DNA of 64,000 bases from contig NZ_JANKZF010000003.1 of NCBI RefSeq assembly GCF_027568515.1, forward strand, positions 186,001-250,000, written 5' to 3'. Positions 20,489 to 29,199 of the stretch are shown here, in pieces. The notes under the pieces are model-generated. The model did no database searches, was not told the origin of the DNA, and worked only from the letters and a program-made list of their open reading frames with translations. The DNA is from Arthrobacter sp. HY1533 (GTDB lineage Bacteria > Actinomycetota > Actinomycetes > Actinomycetales > Micrococcaceae). Within the stretch, counting starts at the first letter, position 1, and each line of letters opens with the position of its first letter. Both the position numbers and the translations under genes were made by a program.

Positions 20489-21163
20489 ATGGCATTCCCC
20501 CTGTCCGCCGCTGCGCTGCGCCCGTCCGAGGTGCCAGTTGTCCCCGGGTCCGGCGAAGCCAGGCAGTGGGCGCAGGAGGAGCTGGCCAAGCAGCTGTACC
20601 AGGACGCCAAGCCGGGCTGGGCCGAGCAACTTGGCCAACTCCTCATGCAGGCGCTGGCGGAGCTGCTCCAGAAAGTTGGCGTCGCCCCTGGCCAGACCGG
20701 CCTGGTGATCGTGGGCGCCGTGGCAGTCCTGGCCATTATCGCGGTGGTGCTCATTGTCAGGCCCCGGCTGAACCGCAGGAAGGCGCAAGAATCGGCGGTG
20801 TTTGAGGGCGCCGCGGTGCTTTCCGCCAATGAACACCGTGCCCGGGCCAGGGCAGCCGCCGAGGCGGGCGATTTCCGCGCAGCTGCCACCGAGCAGTTCC
20901 GTGCCATGGTCCGATCCGCCGAGGAACGGGACATCAGCATGCCGGCGCCGGGACGCACCGCCGTCGAAGTCGCCACCGAGCTGGAACGTGCCTTCCCCGC
21001 CCATGCCGAGCCCTTGCACCGCAGCGCCGAACTGTTCAACGCCGCACGCTATGGGCAGCAGACACCCACGGCGGACATGTACCGGCAGATGGCCGACACC
21101 GACGCTGCCGTCGCGGCGGCAACACCCGTGTACGCCGACCAGGCCGGGGCGGTGCAGCCGTGA
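20489..21163 (+). CDS. DUF4129-domain membrane protein
   Basis: 224 residues with one membrane segment (about residues 70-90, TGLVIVGAVAVLAIIAVVLI) and a C-terminal DUF4129 domain (HRARARAAAEAGDFRAAATE, FRAMVRSAEER, RTAVEVATEL). DUF4129 is usually found with MoxR ATPases, DUF58 proteins and transglutaminase-like proteins. It begins 12 bases after the preceding stop and its stop overlaps the next GTG start, so it is part of one operon. The function is unknown. Confidence 0.85.
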   Translation: MAFPLSAAALRPSEVPVVPGSGEARQWAQEELAKQLYQDAKPGWAEQLGQLLMQALAELLQKVGVAPGQTGLVIVGAVAVLAIIAVVLIVRPRLNRRKAQESAVFEGAAVLSANEHRARARAAAEAGDFRAAATEQFRAMVRSAEERDISMPAPGRTAVEVATELERAFPAHAEPLHRSAELFNAARYGQQTPTADMYRQMADTDAAVAAATPVYADQAGAVQP

Positions 21164-22455
21164 GCGCACAGGCAGCGCCGGCGCAGGAGGCCGCAACACC
21201 CGGACCCGCCGCCGGCACCGACGGGCTGTTCCGCGACACCGGCCCCGGCAACCGTGCGCGTGCCCGGGCCTGGTGGCGACGGAGCAGGTTTTGGGCCATC
21301 TGCGCCGCCGTGTTCATTGTGCTGTCGCTGATCGCCTTCTTTGCGGCAGGATCCGGCAACCGCAGCAGCGCCACACTGTCCATCACGAACCCCGCCCCCG
21401 CCGGCGCCCGGGCAGCGGCCGAGGTGCTGCGCAGCCAGGGCGTCAACGTCACGGCCATGGACTCGCTGGCCGGCACCACCGCAGCCCTTGCAGCCAACGG
21501 TTCCGGGAGCAGCACCGTGTTGTTCAACGATCCGGCGCAGCTGTTGTCAACGGAGCAGGTGGGCGAATTGGCCGCTGCGGTCCGTTCCGCCGGCGGCCGG
21601 CTCGTCGCCATTGCGCCGGGCCCGCTGGCCGCAGGGGCCCTGGACGCCGGCATCACCAGCGCCGGCTCTGCCTCTGAAACCCCGGCCGTGCAGGCCGGAT
21701 GTGGCAACGCCGACGCCGCAGCGGCCCAAACCATTGACGGCGGCGTCTCTGCCATCGCCGGAATCGCACCCGTTCGGACCGCCCTGCAGCTCTACAAGGG
21801 CGCGCAGACGTGCTTCGTCCCGGACGGGGCGGGGACCGGAAACAGCGGCGGATACCTGGCCCTGGACACCACCGGCTCCGTTGCCGTGCTGGGCAGCCCG
21901 GGCATTGTCATCAACCAAAACCTGGCAAGCCGCGGCAACGCCGCCCTCACCTTCAGGCTCCTGGGCAGCACGCCCGAGCTGCTCTGGTACACGGCGTCGC
22001 TGAAGGATGTTCCCGTGGCGGAACAGCCACCCTCACTTGCCGACTTCACGCCGCAGTGGATCTTCCCTGCCACGGCCTGGCTGCTGCTCGTGGCCCTGCT
22101 GGGCATGCTCTGGAAGGGGCGCCGCAACGGGCCCCTCGTCACCGAGCCGCTGCCCGTGGTGGTGAAGGCCTCCGAGACCCTGGCCGGCCGGGCCCGGCTC
22201 TACCAGGACGCACGCGCCTCCGGGACCGCCGGGCGCACCCTGCAGCACGCCACGCTGACCCGGCTGGCACACAAGCTGCGGCTGGGGCACACGGCCGAGC
22301 CGGCCGCCGTGGTCGATGCCGTGGCAACCGCAACAGGGCGCAACCGCCAGCAGGTCAATTCCCTGCTGCTGGGCGACGCCCCCAAAACCGACAAAGACAT
22401 GATGAGCCTGGCCGTTGAACTTGCGGCCCTAGAGGAAGAAGTGGCCCGCCGATGA
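21160..22455 (+). CDS. DUF4350-domain membrane protein
   Basis: 431 residues beginning at a GTG that overlaps the previous stop by 4 bases. Two membrane segments (about residues 46-66 and 304-324) enclose an extracytoplasmic DUF4350 domain (GARAAAEVLRSQGVNVTAM, VLFNDPAQLLS), followed by a cytoplasmic C-terminal region (TLTRLAHKLRLG). The family regularly neighbours MoxR and DUF58 genes. The ATGA overlap with the next gene shows tight coupling with the MoxR ATPase. No enzymatic motif is recognised. Confidence 0.85.
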   Translation: MSAQAAPAQEAATPGPAAGTDGLFRDTGPGNRARARAWWRRSRFWAICAAVFIVLSLIAFFAAGSGNRSSATLSITNPAPAGARAAAEVLRSQGVNVTAMDSLAGTTAALAANGSGSSTVLFNDPAQLLSTEQVGELAAAVRSAGGRLVAIAPGPLAAGALDAGITSAGSASETPAVQAGCGNADAAAAQTIDGGVSAIAGIAPVRTALQLYKGAQTCFVPDGAGTGNSGGYLALDTTGSVAVLGSPGIVINQNLASRGNAALTFRLLGSTPELLWYTASLKDVPVAEQPPSLADFTPQWIFPATAWLLLVALLGMLWKGRRNGPLVTEPLPVVVKASETLAGRARLYQDARASGTAGRTLQHATLTRLAHKLRLGHTAEPAAVVDAVATATGRNRQQVNSLLLGDAPKTDKDMMSLAVELAALEEEVARR

Positions 22456-23531
22456 CTACACCCCACCCGGAGCAGCCCGCCGCACTGGACCTGCAGAAGC
22501 CGACGCCGGAGGCCTGGCAGCAGTCCGGGCAAGCCGCACCCGAGGCACCCCGGCAGGCTCCCCCGGCATCGCAGCCTGGCGCCAGCCACGCCGCCGCGGC
22601 GCTGCTGGCCGTGCGCGGTGAGGTGGCCAAGGCTGTGGTGGGCCAGGACGCAACCGTGACGGGATTGCTCATCGCCCTGCTCGCCGGCGGGCATGTGCTG
22701 CTTGAGGGCGTGCCCGGCGTGGCCAAGACCCTGCTGGTCCGGGCGTTGTCCACGGCGCTGAGCCTGGACACGAAGCGAGTGCAGTTCACCCCCGACCTCA
22801 TGCCCGGCGATGTCACCGGTTCGCTGATCTACGACGCCAGCACCTCGGCATTCACGTTCCGCGAGGGTCCCGTGTTCACCAACATCCTGCTGGCCGATGA
22901 GATCAACCGGACGCCACCCAAGACCCAGGCTTCGCTGCTGGAGGCCATGGAGGAGCACCAGGTCTCGGTGGACGGAGTGTCGCGCCGGCTGCCGTCGCCG
23001 TTCATGGTGGCCGCAACCCAGAACCCCGTGGAATACGAGGGCACCTACCCACTGCCCGAGGCCCAGCTGGACCGCTTCCTGCTCAAGCTCACCATGGAGC
23101 TGCCCGCTCGGGATGAGGAAATTGAGGTGATCCGACGGCACAGCCTCGGCTTTGACCCGCAGGACCTGCACGCCGCCGGGGTGCGCCCCGTGGCCGGGGC
23201 CGCCGAGCTCGCTGCGGCCCGGGACGAGGTTGCCCAGGTGGGCGTGGCCGCGGAAATCCTGGCCTACGTTGTGGACCTGGTGCGGGCCACCCGCACGGCC
23301 CCGTCATTCCAGCTGGGCGTTTCCCCGCGCGGGGCCACGGCCATCCTGAAGTCGGCCCGCGCCTACGCCTGGCTGTGCGGGCGCAGCTTCGTCACGCCCG
23401 ACGACGTCAAGGCCCTGGCCCTGCCCACGCTGCGGCACCGCGTGGCACTGCGCCCCGAGGCCGAGATGGACGGCGTGTCCGCCGACCACATCCTGCTCTC
23501 CATCCTGGCCACAGTGCCGGTCCCCCGCTGA
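22452..23531 (+). CDS. MoxR-family AAA ATPase
   Basis: 359 residues. After a Pro-rich 50-residue head come the AAA core: Walker A-like LLEGVPGVAKT, RVQFTPDLMPGDVTGS, Walker B LLADEINRTPPKTQ, sensor 1 VAATQNPVEYEGTYPLPEAQLDRF, and the MoxR C-terminal lid (ARDEVAQVGV; FVTPDDVKALALP). MoxR ATPases act as chaperones that insert cofactors or mature partner proteins, commonly with DUF58/von Willebrand-type partners such as the gene that follows. ATG overlaps the DUF4350 stop by 4 bases. Confidence 0.95.
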   Translation: MTTPHPEQPAALDLQKPTPEAWQQSGQAAPEAPRQAPPASQPGASHAAAALLAVRGEVAKAVVGQDATVTGLLIALLAGGHVLLEGVPGVAKTLLVRALSTALSLDTKRVQFTPDLMPGDVTGSLIYDASTSAFTFREGPVFTNILLADEINRTPPKTQASLLEAMEEHQVSVDGVSRRLPSPFMVAATQNPVEYEGTYPLPEAQLDRFLLKLTMELPARDEEIEVIRRHSLGFDPQDLHAAGVRPVAGAAELAAARDEVAQVGVAAEILAYVVDLVRATRTAPSFQLGVSPRGATAILKSARAYAWLCGRSFVTPDDVKALALPTLRHRVALRPEAEMDGVSADHILLSILATVPVPR

Positions 23532-23549
23532 CCGGAAAGTAGCGCGAAC

Positions 23550-24842
23550 ATGGCAATATCGGGCCGCTTCCTTGCCCTGGCACTCGCGGCACTCGTGCCC
23601 ATCGTCGTGCTGCCTGGCGTGGCCACGTGGCTGGCGGCGCTGGGTGTGCTGGCCGCCGTGCTGGTCCTTGATCTCAGCCTCGCAGCATCCCCCCGCCGTG
23701 TGGCGCTCCAGCGCACCCTGCCCGCCGGCGTCCGCCTGGGCGAGCGGGCATCCGCCGTGCTGCGGCTGTCCAACGAGTCACCGCGCCTGCTCCGCGCACA
23801 GGTCAAGGACGGCTGGCAACCCTCTGCAGGGGCCTCCAACGCGCTCCAGCAGGTCCGCATCCGGCCCGGTGAGCGGACAGCACTGCACATTGCGCTGCTG
23901 CCCTCCCGCCGCGGGGACCTGCTGACCCACCACGTCACCGTCAGGTCCTTTGGCCCGCTGGGCATGGCCGCAAGGCAGCGGACCATCGCGGCGCCGGGCA
24001 CGCTGCGGGTGCTCCCGCCGTTCCACTCCAAACGACACCTGCCCTCCAAGCTCCGCAAGCTGCGCGAGCTGGACGGCCGGGCGGCCGTGCAGATCCGGGG
24101 GGCGGGCACGGAGTTTGATTCCCTCCGCGACTACGTCCGCGGCGACGATGTCCGCTCCATCGACTGGCGTGCCACCGCCCGGCGCCGGGACGTTGTGGTG
24201 CGCACCTGGCACCCGGAACGGGACCGGCGCGTGGTGGTCGTGCTGGACACCTCCCGCACCTCGGCGACCAGGATCCAGGACGAGACGGCCCTGGACACTG
24301 GAATTGAGGCCTCCTTGCTGCTGGCCGTGCTGGCGGAGCGCGGCGGCGACCGGGTCAGCCTGCTGGCCTACGACCGCCGTGTCCGGGCCAAGGTTTCCTC
24401 CACGGGCAAGGGAAACATGCTCAATGCCATGGTGCAGTCGCTGGCGCCCCTGGAACCGGAGCTGATTGAGCTCAACGCACCGGCCATCGCCGGACAGGTC
24501 CGCGACATCACGGCCCACCGGGCGCTCGTTGTCCTCGTGACGTCCCTGGATGCCGGCGCTGCCGAGGAGGGCCTGATCCCCATGGCGGTGCAGCTGGCCC
24601 ACAAGCATGTGGTGGTGGTCGCTGCCGTCCGCGACCCTGCCGTGGACGAGGCCCGCATGGACCGTTCCAGCACCACCTCCGCCTACCGCGCCGCCGCCGC
24701 CGAACACGCCCTGAACCGCAGGGCCGCCATCACGGCCGTGCTAAAGCAGTCGGGGGTGGAGGTGGTTGATGCGCCGCCGCAGGAGCTTCCCCCGCAGCTG
24801 GCAGACATGTACATCCGGCTCAAGGCCGCCGGCCGCCTCTGA
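23550..24842 (+). CDS. DUF58-domain membrane-anchored protein
   Basis: 430 residues. Two N-terminal hydrophobic segments (about residues 5-48) are followed by a beta-rich part and the DUF58 hallmark (GTEFDSLRDYVRGDDVRSID) and a von Willebrand A-like fold (VVVVLDTSRTS, LLAVLAERGGDRVSLL). DUF58 proteins pair with MoxR ATPases. It is the last gene of the cluster, 18 bases after the MoxR stop, and converges with the MetE-like gene. Confidence 0.92.
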   Translation: MAISGRFLALALAALVPIVVLPGVATWLAALGVLAAVLVLDLSLAASPRRVALQRTLPAGVRLGERASAVLRLSNESPRLLRAQVKDGWQPSAGASNALQQVRIRPGERTALHIALLPSRRGDLLTHHVTVRSFGPLGMAARQRTIAAPGTLRVLPPFHSKRHLPSKLRKLRELDGRAAVQIRGAGTEFDSLRDYVRGDDVRSIDWRATARRRDVVVRTWHPERDRRVVVVLDTSRTSATRIQDETALDTGIEASLLLAVLAERGGDRVSLLAYDRRVRAKVSSTGKGNMLNAMVQSLAPLEPELIELNAPAIAGQVRDITAHRALVVLVTSLDAGAAEEGLIPMAVQLAHKHVVVVAAVRDPAVDEARMDRSSTTSAYRAAAAEHALNRRAAITAVLKQSGVEVVDAPPQELPPQLADMYIRLKAAGRL

Positions 24843-24866
24843 CCGGCCGGGCCGCGAGGGAATGGG

Positions 24867-25976
24867 CTAGTTGTTTTGGATGCCGCCCAGGGCGTCGGCC
24901 ACCTCGAGGGTGCGGCCCAGCACCGCACGGGCCTGTTGCGGCGAAAGCTGCGCCAGGCTTGATTCGGGCGTGATGCGCAGCTGCTGCAGCCGCGACTCCT
25001 CCAGGCCGAGTCCGCGCCACGGGCGCATGATCCGCTCCACCAGGACGGAGTACTGCGGCAGGACGCCGCCGGCACCGGCAGGAACGGTCCCTGCCCACAC
25101 ACCGAGGCCGGATTCAATGGCGCCGGCCAGCTGCTCCCAGTGGCCCGTGTCCAGGTTTTGCAGGGGCAGCGCAACGGCGTCGGCCCCGCTGTCGATGGCC
25201 GTGTCCAGCGCCATGCGCCACGCGGCGGCTTCCGCGGCGGCCGGTTCCGTTTCCCCGGGGCGGGCCGCTGACCCTTGGCCGGCATCGCCGGGGGCAAGGT
25301 TGAGGGCAATCGTGGCGAAGCCTGCGGCCCGCGCCGCATCCACCAAGGTGCTCCAAGTGTGGCGCAGTTCCGCTGCGGGGATGGAACGCAGGGTCCGGTA
25401 GCCGGAGGCGGTGGGGATGGTGCCGGCCGCGGCCGCTGCTATGAACGGCTCATCGATCTGCAGGGTCAGTGCGGCCCCGGGCACGGCCGCCGCCACTTTG
25501 GCGGCGTGGAGCGCCAGCCCGGCTGCCAGGGAGTCCGCAATGTCGCGCCGGGCTCCGTGGTCGCGCAGCGCGCGTTCCCCGTAGTGGAGGTGGATGGACG
25601 CCGCAAGGGACAGCGGCCCCATGGCGTGGACCTTGAACTGTGCGGGGACCTCGCCCGCTGCACCCACCACGTCGGCCAGCACGTTGATGTCCGTGGACAG
25701 GGCCGAGACGGCCCGGCGCTGGTCAAGTCCCGGCCGGTCGGCAAAGCGCCAGCCGTAGGGCTGGATGTCGACGGGAAGCTCCACGAGCATCGCGGCGGTG
25801 CGGCCCACGGCGTCGGAACCTGTGCCACGGCCCGGCAGGGCAGCCAGTTCCGGCAGGTGCGGGGCAGGGAAAACGCCCAGGGCGACCTTGGCCGCCTCGA
25901 CGGGGTCGGTGCCGGGCCACTGGCCCAGGGCCGTGGCTGTCGCGTGGCCGGGAAAAGCGTTGGGTGAGTGGCTCAC
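24867..25976 (-). CDS. MetE-like protein without zinc ligands (Rv3015c-type)
   Basis: 369 residues resembling the C-terminal barrel of cobalamin-independent methionine synthase (MGPLSLAASIHLHYG, ALTLQIDEPF, ALNLAPGD, ADAVALPLQNLD), but about half of MetE's length. The whole protein contains no cysteine, so the His-Cys-Cys zinc centre that activates homocysteine in MetE cannot be formed; homologs such as M. tuberculosis Rv3015c are of the same kind and have unknown function. It starts at GTG overlapping the chorismate mutase stop by 4 bases. True methionine synthase activity is unlikely. Confidence 0.75.
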   Translation of the reverse strand: MSHSPNAFPGHATATALGQWPGTDPVEAAKVALGVFPAPHLPELAALPGRGTGSDAVGRTAAMLVELPVDIQPYGWRFADRPGLDQRRAVSALSTDINVLADVVGAAGEVPAQFKVHAMGPLSLAASIHLHYGERALRDHGARRDIADSLAAGLALHAAKVAAAVPGAALTLQIDEPFIAAAAAGTIPTASGYRTLRSIPAAELRHTWSTLVDAARAAGFATIALNLAPGDAGQGSAARPGETEPAAAEAAAWRMALDTAIDSGADAVALPLQNLDTGHWEQLAGAIESGLGVWAGTVPAGAGGVLPQYSVLVERIMRPWRGLGLEESRLQQLRITPESSLAQLSPQQARAVLGRTLEVADALGGIQNN

Positions 25977-26461
25977 GTGGCCTGCGTGCCGGCGTCGTCC
26001 CCGGCTGTGGCGTGCGCCGCGGCATGGGGATCGGCAACGAAGCCCTGGCCATCCAGGCTCACCACGGGCACCACACCGGTGGCGGCCACGGCGGAGTGGC
26101 TGTCGGAGATGGCCTGGTGGTGGTGGATGACCTCGCTGATGATGAAGTTCAGGAACTTCTCCGCGAACGCCGGGTCCAGGTTGGCCGATTCGGCCAGGGC
26201 GCGCAGGCGCTGGATCTGGGCCTTCTCGCGGTTGGGGTCGGCCGCCGGCAGCTGGTGCGTGGCCTTCAGGATGCCCACACGCTGGGTGGCCTTGAAGCGT
26301 TCGGCCAGCAGGTACACCAAGGTGGCGTCAAAGTTGTCAATGCTGGAGCGGATCGAGAGCAGCTCCGCCATGACGGCCGGGTCCACGGCGCCCGTGAGGG
26401 AGCTGGCGGAGGGGTCAAAGTCGTCGACGGACAGATGCTGCGGGTGGCTCGGTTCGGTCAT
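25973..26461 (-). CDS. Chorismate mutase (AroQ type)
   Basis: 162 residues. The AroQ core at about residues 30-115 (MAELLSIRSSIDNFDATLVY, LLAERFKATQRVGILKATH, DPNREKAQIQRLRALA, FAEKFLNFIISEVIHHHQ) converts chorismate to prephenate, the first committed step to phenylalanine and tyrosine. The C-terminal about 45 residues are an extra low-complexity tail. No signal peptide, so a cytoplasmic enzyme. It is preceded by a TANNNT box and no Shine-Dalgarno, and is coupled to the MetE-like gene. Confidence 0.92.
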   Translation of the reverse strand: MTEPSHPQHLSVDDFDPSASSLTGAVDPAVMAELLSIRSSIDNFDATLVYLLAERFKATQRVGILKATHQLPAADPNREKAQIQRLRALAESANLDPAFAEKFLNFIISEVIHHHQAISDSHSAVAATGVVPVVSLDGQGFVADPHAAAHATAGDDAGTQAT

Positions 26462-26467
26462 AGGGAC

Positions 26468-26473
26468 AGTTTA
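26468..26473 (-). promoter_or_regulatory. Candidate leaderless -10 box (TAAACT)
   Basis: TAAACT on the minus strand lies 6 bases before the chorismate mutase ATG, with no Shine-Dalgarno between, fitting a leaderless actinobacterial promoter. Confidence 0.5.
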
Positions 26474-26519
26474 GGCGGTGCACCGGGCGGACAAAATTCA
26501 TGTCCACGCGGGCACCGCC
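26474..26519 (-). terminator. Stem-loop after the peptide ABC importer operon
   Basis: An 8-bp outer stem (GGCGGTGC/GCACCGCC) and an inner stem (GGACA/TGTCC) about 30 bases downstream of the importer ATPase stop. There is no U-run, so termination is uncertain. Confidence 0.35.
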
Positions 26520-26550
26520 CACTGTCAGCCGCCTGCAGGGTTGCAGAGTC

Positions 26551-28260
26551 CTACTTGGCCGCGATCAGCGCCTGGTGGATGGCCCGGCGCTCGGCCTGCT
26601 CGGCCGGGTTGGGCACCGGCAGCGAGGCAATCAGTCGCTTGGTGTAGTCATGCTGTGGATTGCCCATGACCTGGTTGCCAATCCCCTGTTCCACCAGCCG
26701 GCCCTTGTAAAGAACACCGACCCATTCGGCAAGGATGTCGACCACGGCCAGGTCGTGGCTGATGAACAGGGCCGCGAAGCCCAGCTCTGCCTGGATCTCC
26801 AGGAACAGCTCCAGCACCTTTGCCTGCACCGACACGTCAAGGGCCGATGTGGGCTCGTCGGCGATGAGCAGCTTGGGTTGCAGGGCCAGCGCCCGGGCCA
26901 GCGAGGCACGCTGGCGCTGACCGCCGGAGAGTTCGTGCGGGAAGCGGCGGGCATAGCCGCGCGGCAGTTGCACCGACTCGAGCAGTTCCTCCACCTTTTT
27001 GGTGATGGCGGGGCCGCCCAGGCTGGTGTGGATGGCCAGCGGCTCGGCAACACATTCACCAATGGTCAGGTGCGGGTTGAAGGATGCCGCGGGGTCCTGG
27101 AACACGAAGCCGATGTCCTTGCGCAGCGGCCGGAAGGTGCGCTCCCGGTAGTCGCGCATCTCGTACCCCAGCACGTTCAGCGAGCCGCCCGTGGTGCGGT
27201 TCAGCCCGGCAATGGCCCGGCCAATGGTGGTCTTGCCGGAACCGGACTCCCCCACCAGGCCGAACACCTCCCCGGCGCTGATGGTGAAGGACACCTTGTC
27301 CACTGCCCTGAACGCCGGGCTGCCAAGGCGTCCCGGGTATTCAATTTCCAAGTCCGTGGCCCGGACCAGCACCTCCTTGTCCTGGAAGGCACGCTCCGTG
27401 AAGCCCTCCGAAGCGGAATTGCGGCCCAGGTGCGGGACGGCGGCCAGCAGCTTTTGCGTGTACTCCTCCCTCGGGTTGGCAAAGAGCGCCTCGGAACCGG
27501 CCTCTTCCACCACGTCGCCCTGGTACATGACCACCACGCGGTCGGCCAGGTCGGCCACCACCCCCATGTTGTGGGTGATCAGAACAATGGAGGTCCCGTA
27601 GCGGTCACGCAGGTCACGCAGCAGCTCCAGGATCTCGGCCTGGACCGTGACGTCCAGGGCCGTGGTGGGCTCGTCCGCGACGATCAGGCCCGGGTTCAGG
27701 GCCAGGGCGGCGGCAATGACCACGCGCTGCTTCTGGCCGCCGGAGAACTGGTGCGGATAGTAGTCCACCCGCTTTTCCGGGTCGGGGATGCCCACCTTGC
27801 CCAATGCCTCGATGGCCAGCTTGCGGGCTTCCTTCTTCCCCACACGCTTTCCCTCGGGCCGGTGGGCCCGAAGCCCTTCGGCAATCTGCCAGCCCACCGT
27901 GTAGACGGGGTTCAGGGCCGTTGACGGTTCCTGGAACACCATGGCCACGTCCCGGCCGCGGATGGCCCGCAGCTGGGCGGGGCTGACGGTGATGACATTG
28001 TTGCCGGAGATGACAACGGCGCCGCTGCTCTGGGCCGTCTCCGGCAGCAGGCCAAGGATGGCCTTGGCCGTGACGGTCTTGCCGGAGCCGGACTCGCCCA
28101 CAATGGCCACAATCTCCCCGGGCGCAACGCTCAGGGACACATCCTTGACGGCAAACACGTCCCCCGCGTCGGTGGCAAAGGTGACCTTCAAGTCCGCGAT
28201 GTCCAGCACCGGGCGCACTCCGTCCGCTGTGGCACCTGGCTTTTCACTGTGCCGGCTCAT
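26551..28260 (-). CDS. Peptide ABC importer, double ATPase (DppD-DppF fusion type)
   Basis: 569 residues with two complete ABC ATPase domains. Domain 1: Walker A GESGSGKT (55-62), signature FSGGQKQR, Walker [13 protein letters not shown]. Domain 2: Walker A GESGSGKT (second half), signature LSGGQRQR, Walker [13 protein letters not shown]. In most systems DppD and DppF are separate; here both are in one chain. Together with the two permeases and the binding protein it should import peptides or similar solutes. Its ATG overlaps the DppC-type permease stop by 4 bases. Confidence 0.95.
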   Translation of the reverse strand: MSRHSEKPGATADGVRPVLDIADLKVTFATDAGDVFAVKDVSLSVAPGEIVAIVGESGSGKTVTAKAILGLLPETAQSSGAVVISGNNVITVSPAQLRAIRGRDVAMVFQEPSTALNPVYTVGWQIAEGLRAHRPEGKRVGKKEARKLAIEALGKVGIPDPEKRVDYYPHQFSGGQKQRVVIAAALALNPGLIVADEPTTALDVTVQAEILELLRDLRDRYGTSIVLITHNMGVVADLADRVVVMYQGDVVEEAGSEALFANPREEYTQKLLAAVPHLGRNSASEGFTERAFQDKEVLVRATDLEIEYPGRLGSPAFRAVDKVSFTISAGEVFGLVGESGSGKTTIGRAIAGLNRTTGGSLNVLGYEMRDYRERTFRPLRKDIGFVFQDPAASFNPHLTIGECVAEPLAIHTSLGGPAITKKVEELLESVQLPRGYARRFPHELSGGQRQRASLARALALQPKLLIADEPTSALDVSVQAKVLELFLEIQAELGFAALFISHDLAVVDILAEWVGVLYKGRLVEQGIGNQVMGNPQHDYTKRLIASLPVPNPAEQAERRAIHQALIAAK

Positions 28261-29198
28261 GCGTCCACCAACTCCTGCTTCTTCTTTCCGGCCCGCCTGC
28301 GTCCTCGCAGCCGGGGGTCGTTCAGGTCATTCATGGACTCGCCCAGCAGGGTAAGCCCCAGCACCGTCAACACAATGGCAGCGCCGGGGAAAACCCCTGT
28401 CCACCAGATCCCGGCGGTTGCATCGGACTGCGCCCGGTTGAGGTCGTAACCCCATTCGGCCGCGTAGGTGGGTTCGATGCCGAAGCCCAGGAAGCCCAGC
28501 GCCGCCAGTGTCAGGATCGCCTCGGAGGCGTTGAGCGTGAAGATCAGCGGCAGCGTCCTGGTGGCGTTCTTGTAAATGTGGCGGGCCATGATGCGCACGC
28601 TCGAGGCGCCCACCACGATGGCGGATTCCACGAACGGTTCAGCCTTCAGCCGGATGGTCTCGGCCCGGATCACCCGGAAGTACTGCGGGATGAACACGAC
28701 AGTGATGGAAATGGCCGCCGAGAAAATGCCGCCCCACAGGCTTGAGCTGCCGCGACTGATGGTGATGGACATGACGATTGCCAGCAGCAGCGTTGGAAAG
28801 GCGTAGATGGCGTCGCTGACCACCACCAGGACCCGGTCCACCCAGCCGCCAAAGTACCCCGACACCAGGCCGAGGATGACGCCGGCGAAGATGGACAGCG
28901 CCACGGCAATCACCACCACCAGGAATGCCGTCTGGGCTCCCCAAATGGTGCGGGAAAAGACGTCGTAGCCTCCCGCCGTCGTGCCCCAAATATGGGCGGA
29001 CGACGGCGGCGACTGGGTTTCGCTGAACCCCTGGCTGAAGCCGTAGGGGGCTATGAGCGGCGCGAAGGCAGCGGTCAGCAGGAAGGCAGCGGTGATGGCG
29101 ATGCCCGCCACGAGCATGCCGCGCTGCAGCCCCACGCTCTTGCGCAGGTGCGCCACGACGGGCAGGCGGCTGAAGAAGGATTCATTTGCCTGGGCCAT
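28257..29198 (-). CDS. Peptide ABC importer permease, DppC type
   Basis: 313 residues with an N-terminal membrane segment (about residues 28-50) and five more helices; the permease-ATPase contact loop is visible in VESAIVVGASSVRIMARHIYKN. The OppC/DppC family pairs with an OppB/DppB permease. Its start lies one base after the stop of the DppB-type gene and its stop overlaps the ATPase start, so translation of the three genes is coupled. Confidence 0.93.
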   Translation of the reverse strand: MAQANESFFSRLPVVAHLRKSVGLQRGMLVAGIAITAAFLLTAAFAPLIAPYGFSQGFSETQSPPSSAHIWGTTAGGYDVFSRTIWGAQTAFLVVVIAVALSIFAGVILGLVSGYFGGWVDRVLVVVSDAIYAFPTLLLAIVMSITISRGSSSLWGGIFSAAISITVVFIPQYFRVIRAETIRLKAEPFVESAIVVGASSVRIMARHIYKNATRTLPLIFTLNASEAILTLAALGFLGFGIEPTYAAEWGYDLNRAQSDATAGIWWTGVFPGAAIVLTVLGLTLLGESMNDLNDPRLRGRRRAGKKKQELVDA

Positions 29199-29199
29199 G

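Noticed and set aside
24867-25976. Annotation as methionine synthase MetE
   Set aside because: No cysteine residues and only half of the normal length, so the zinc-dependent reaction is unlikely.
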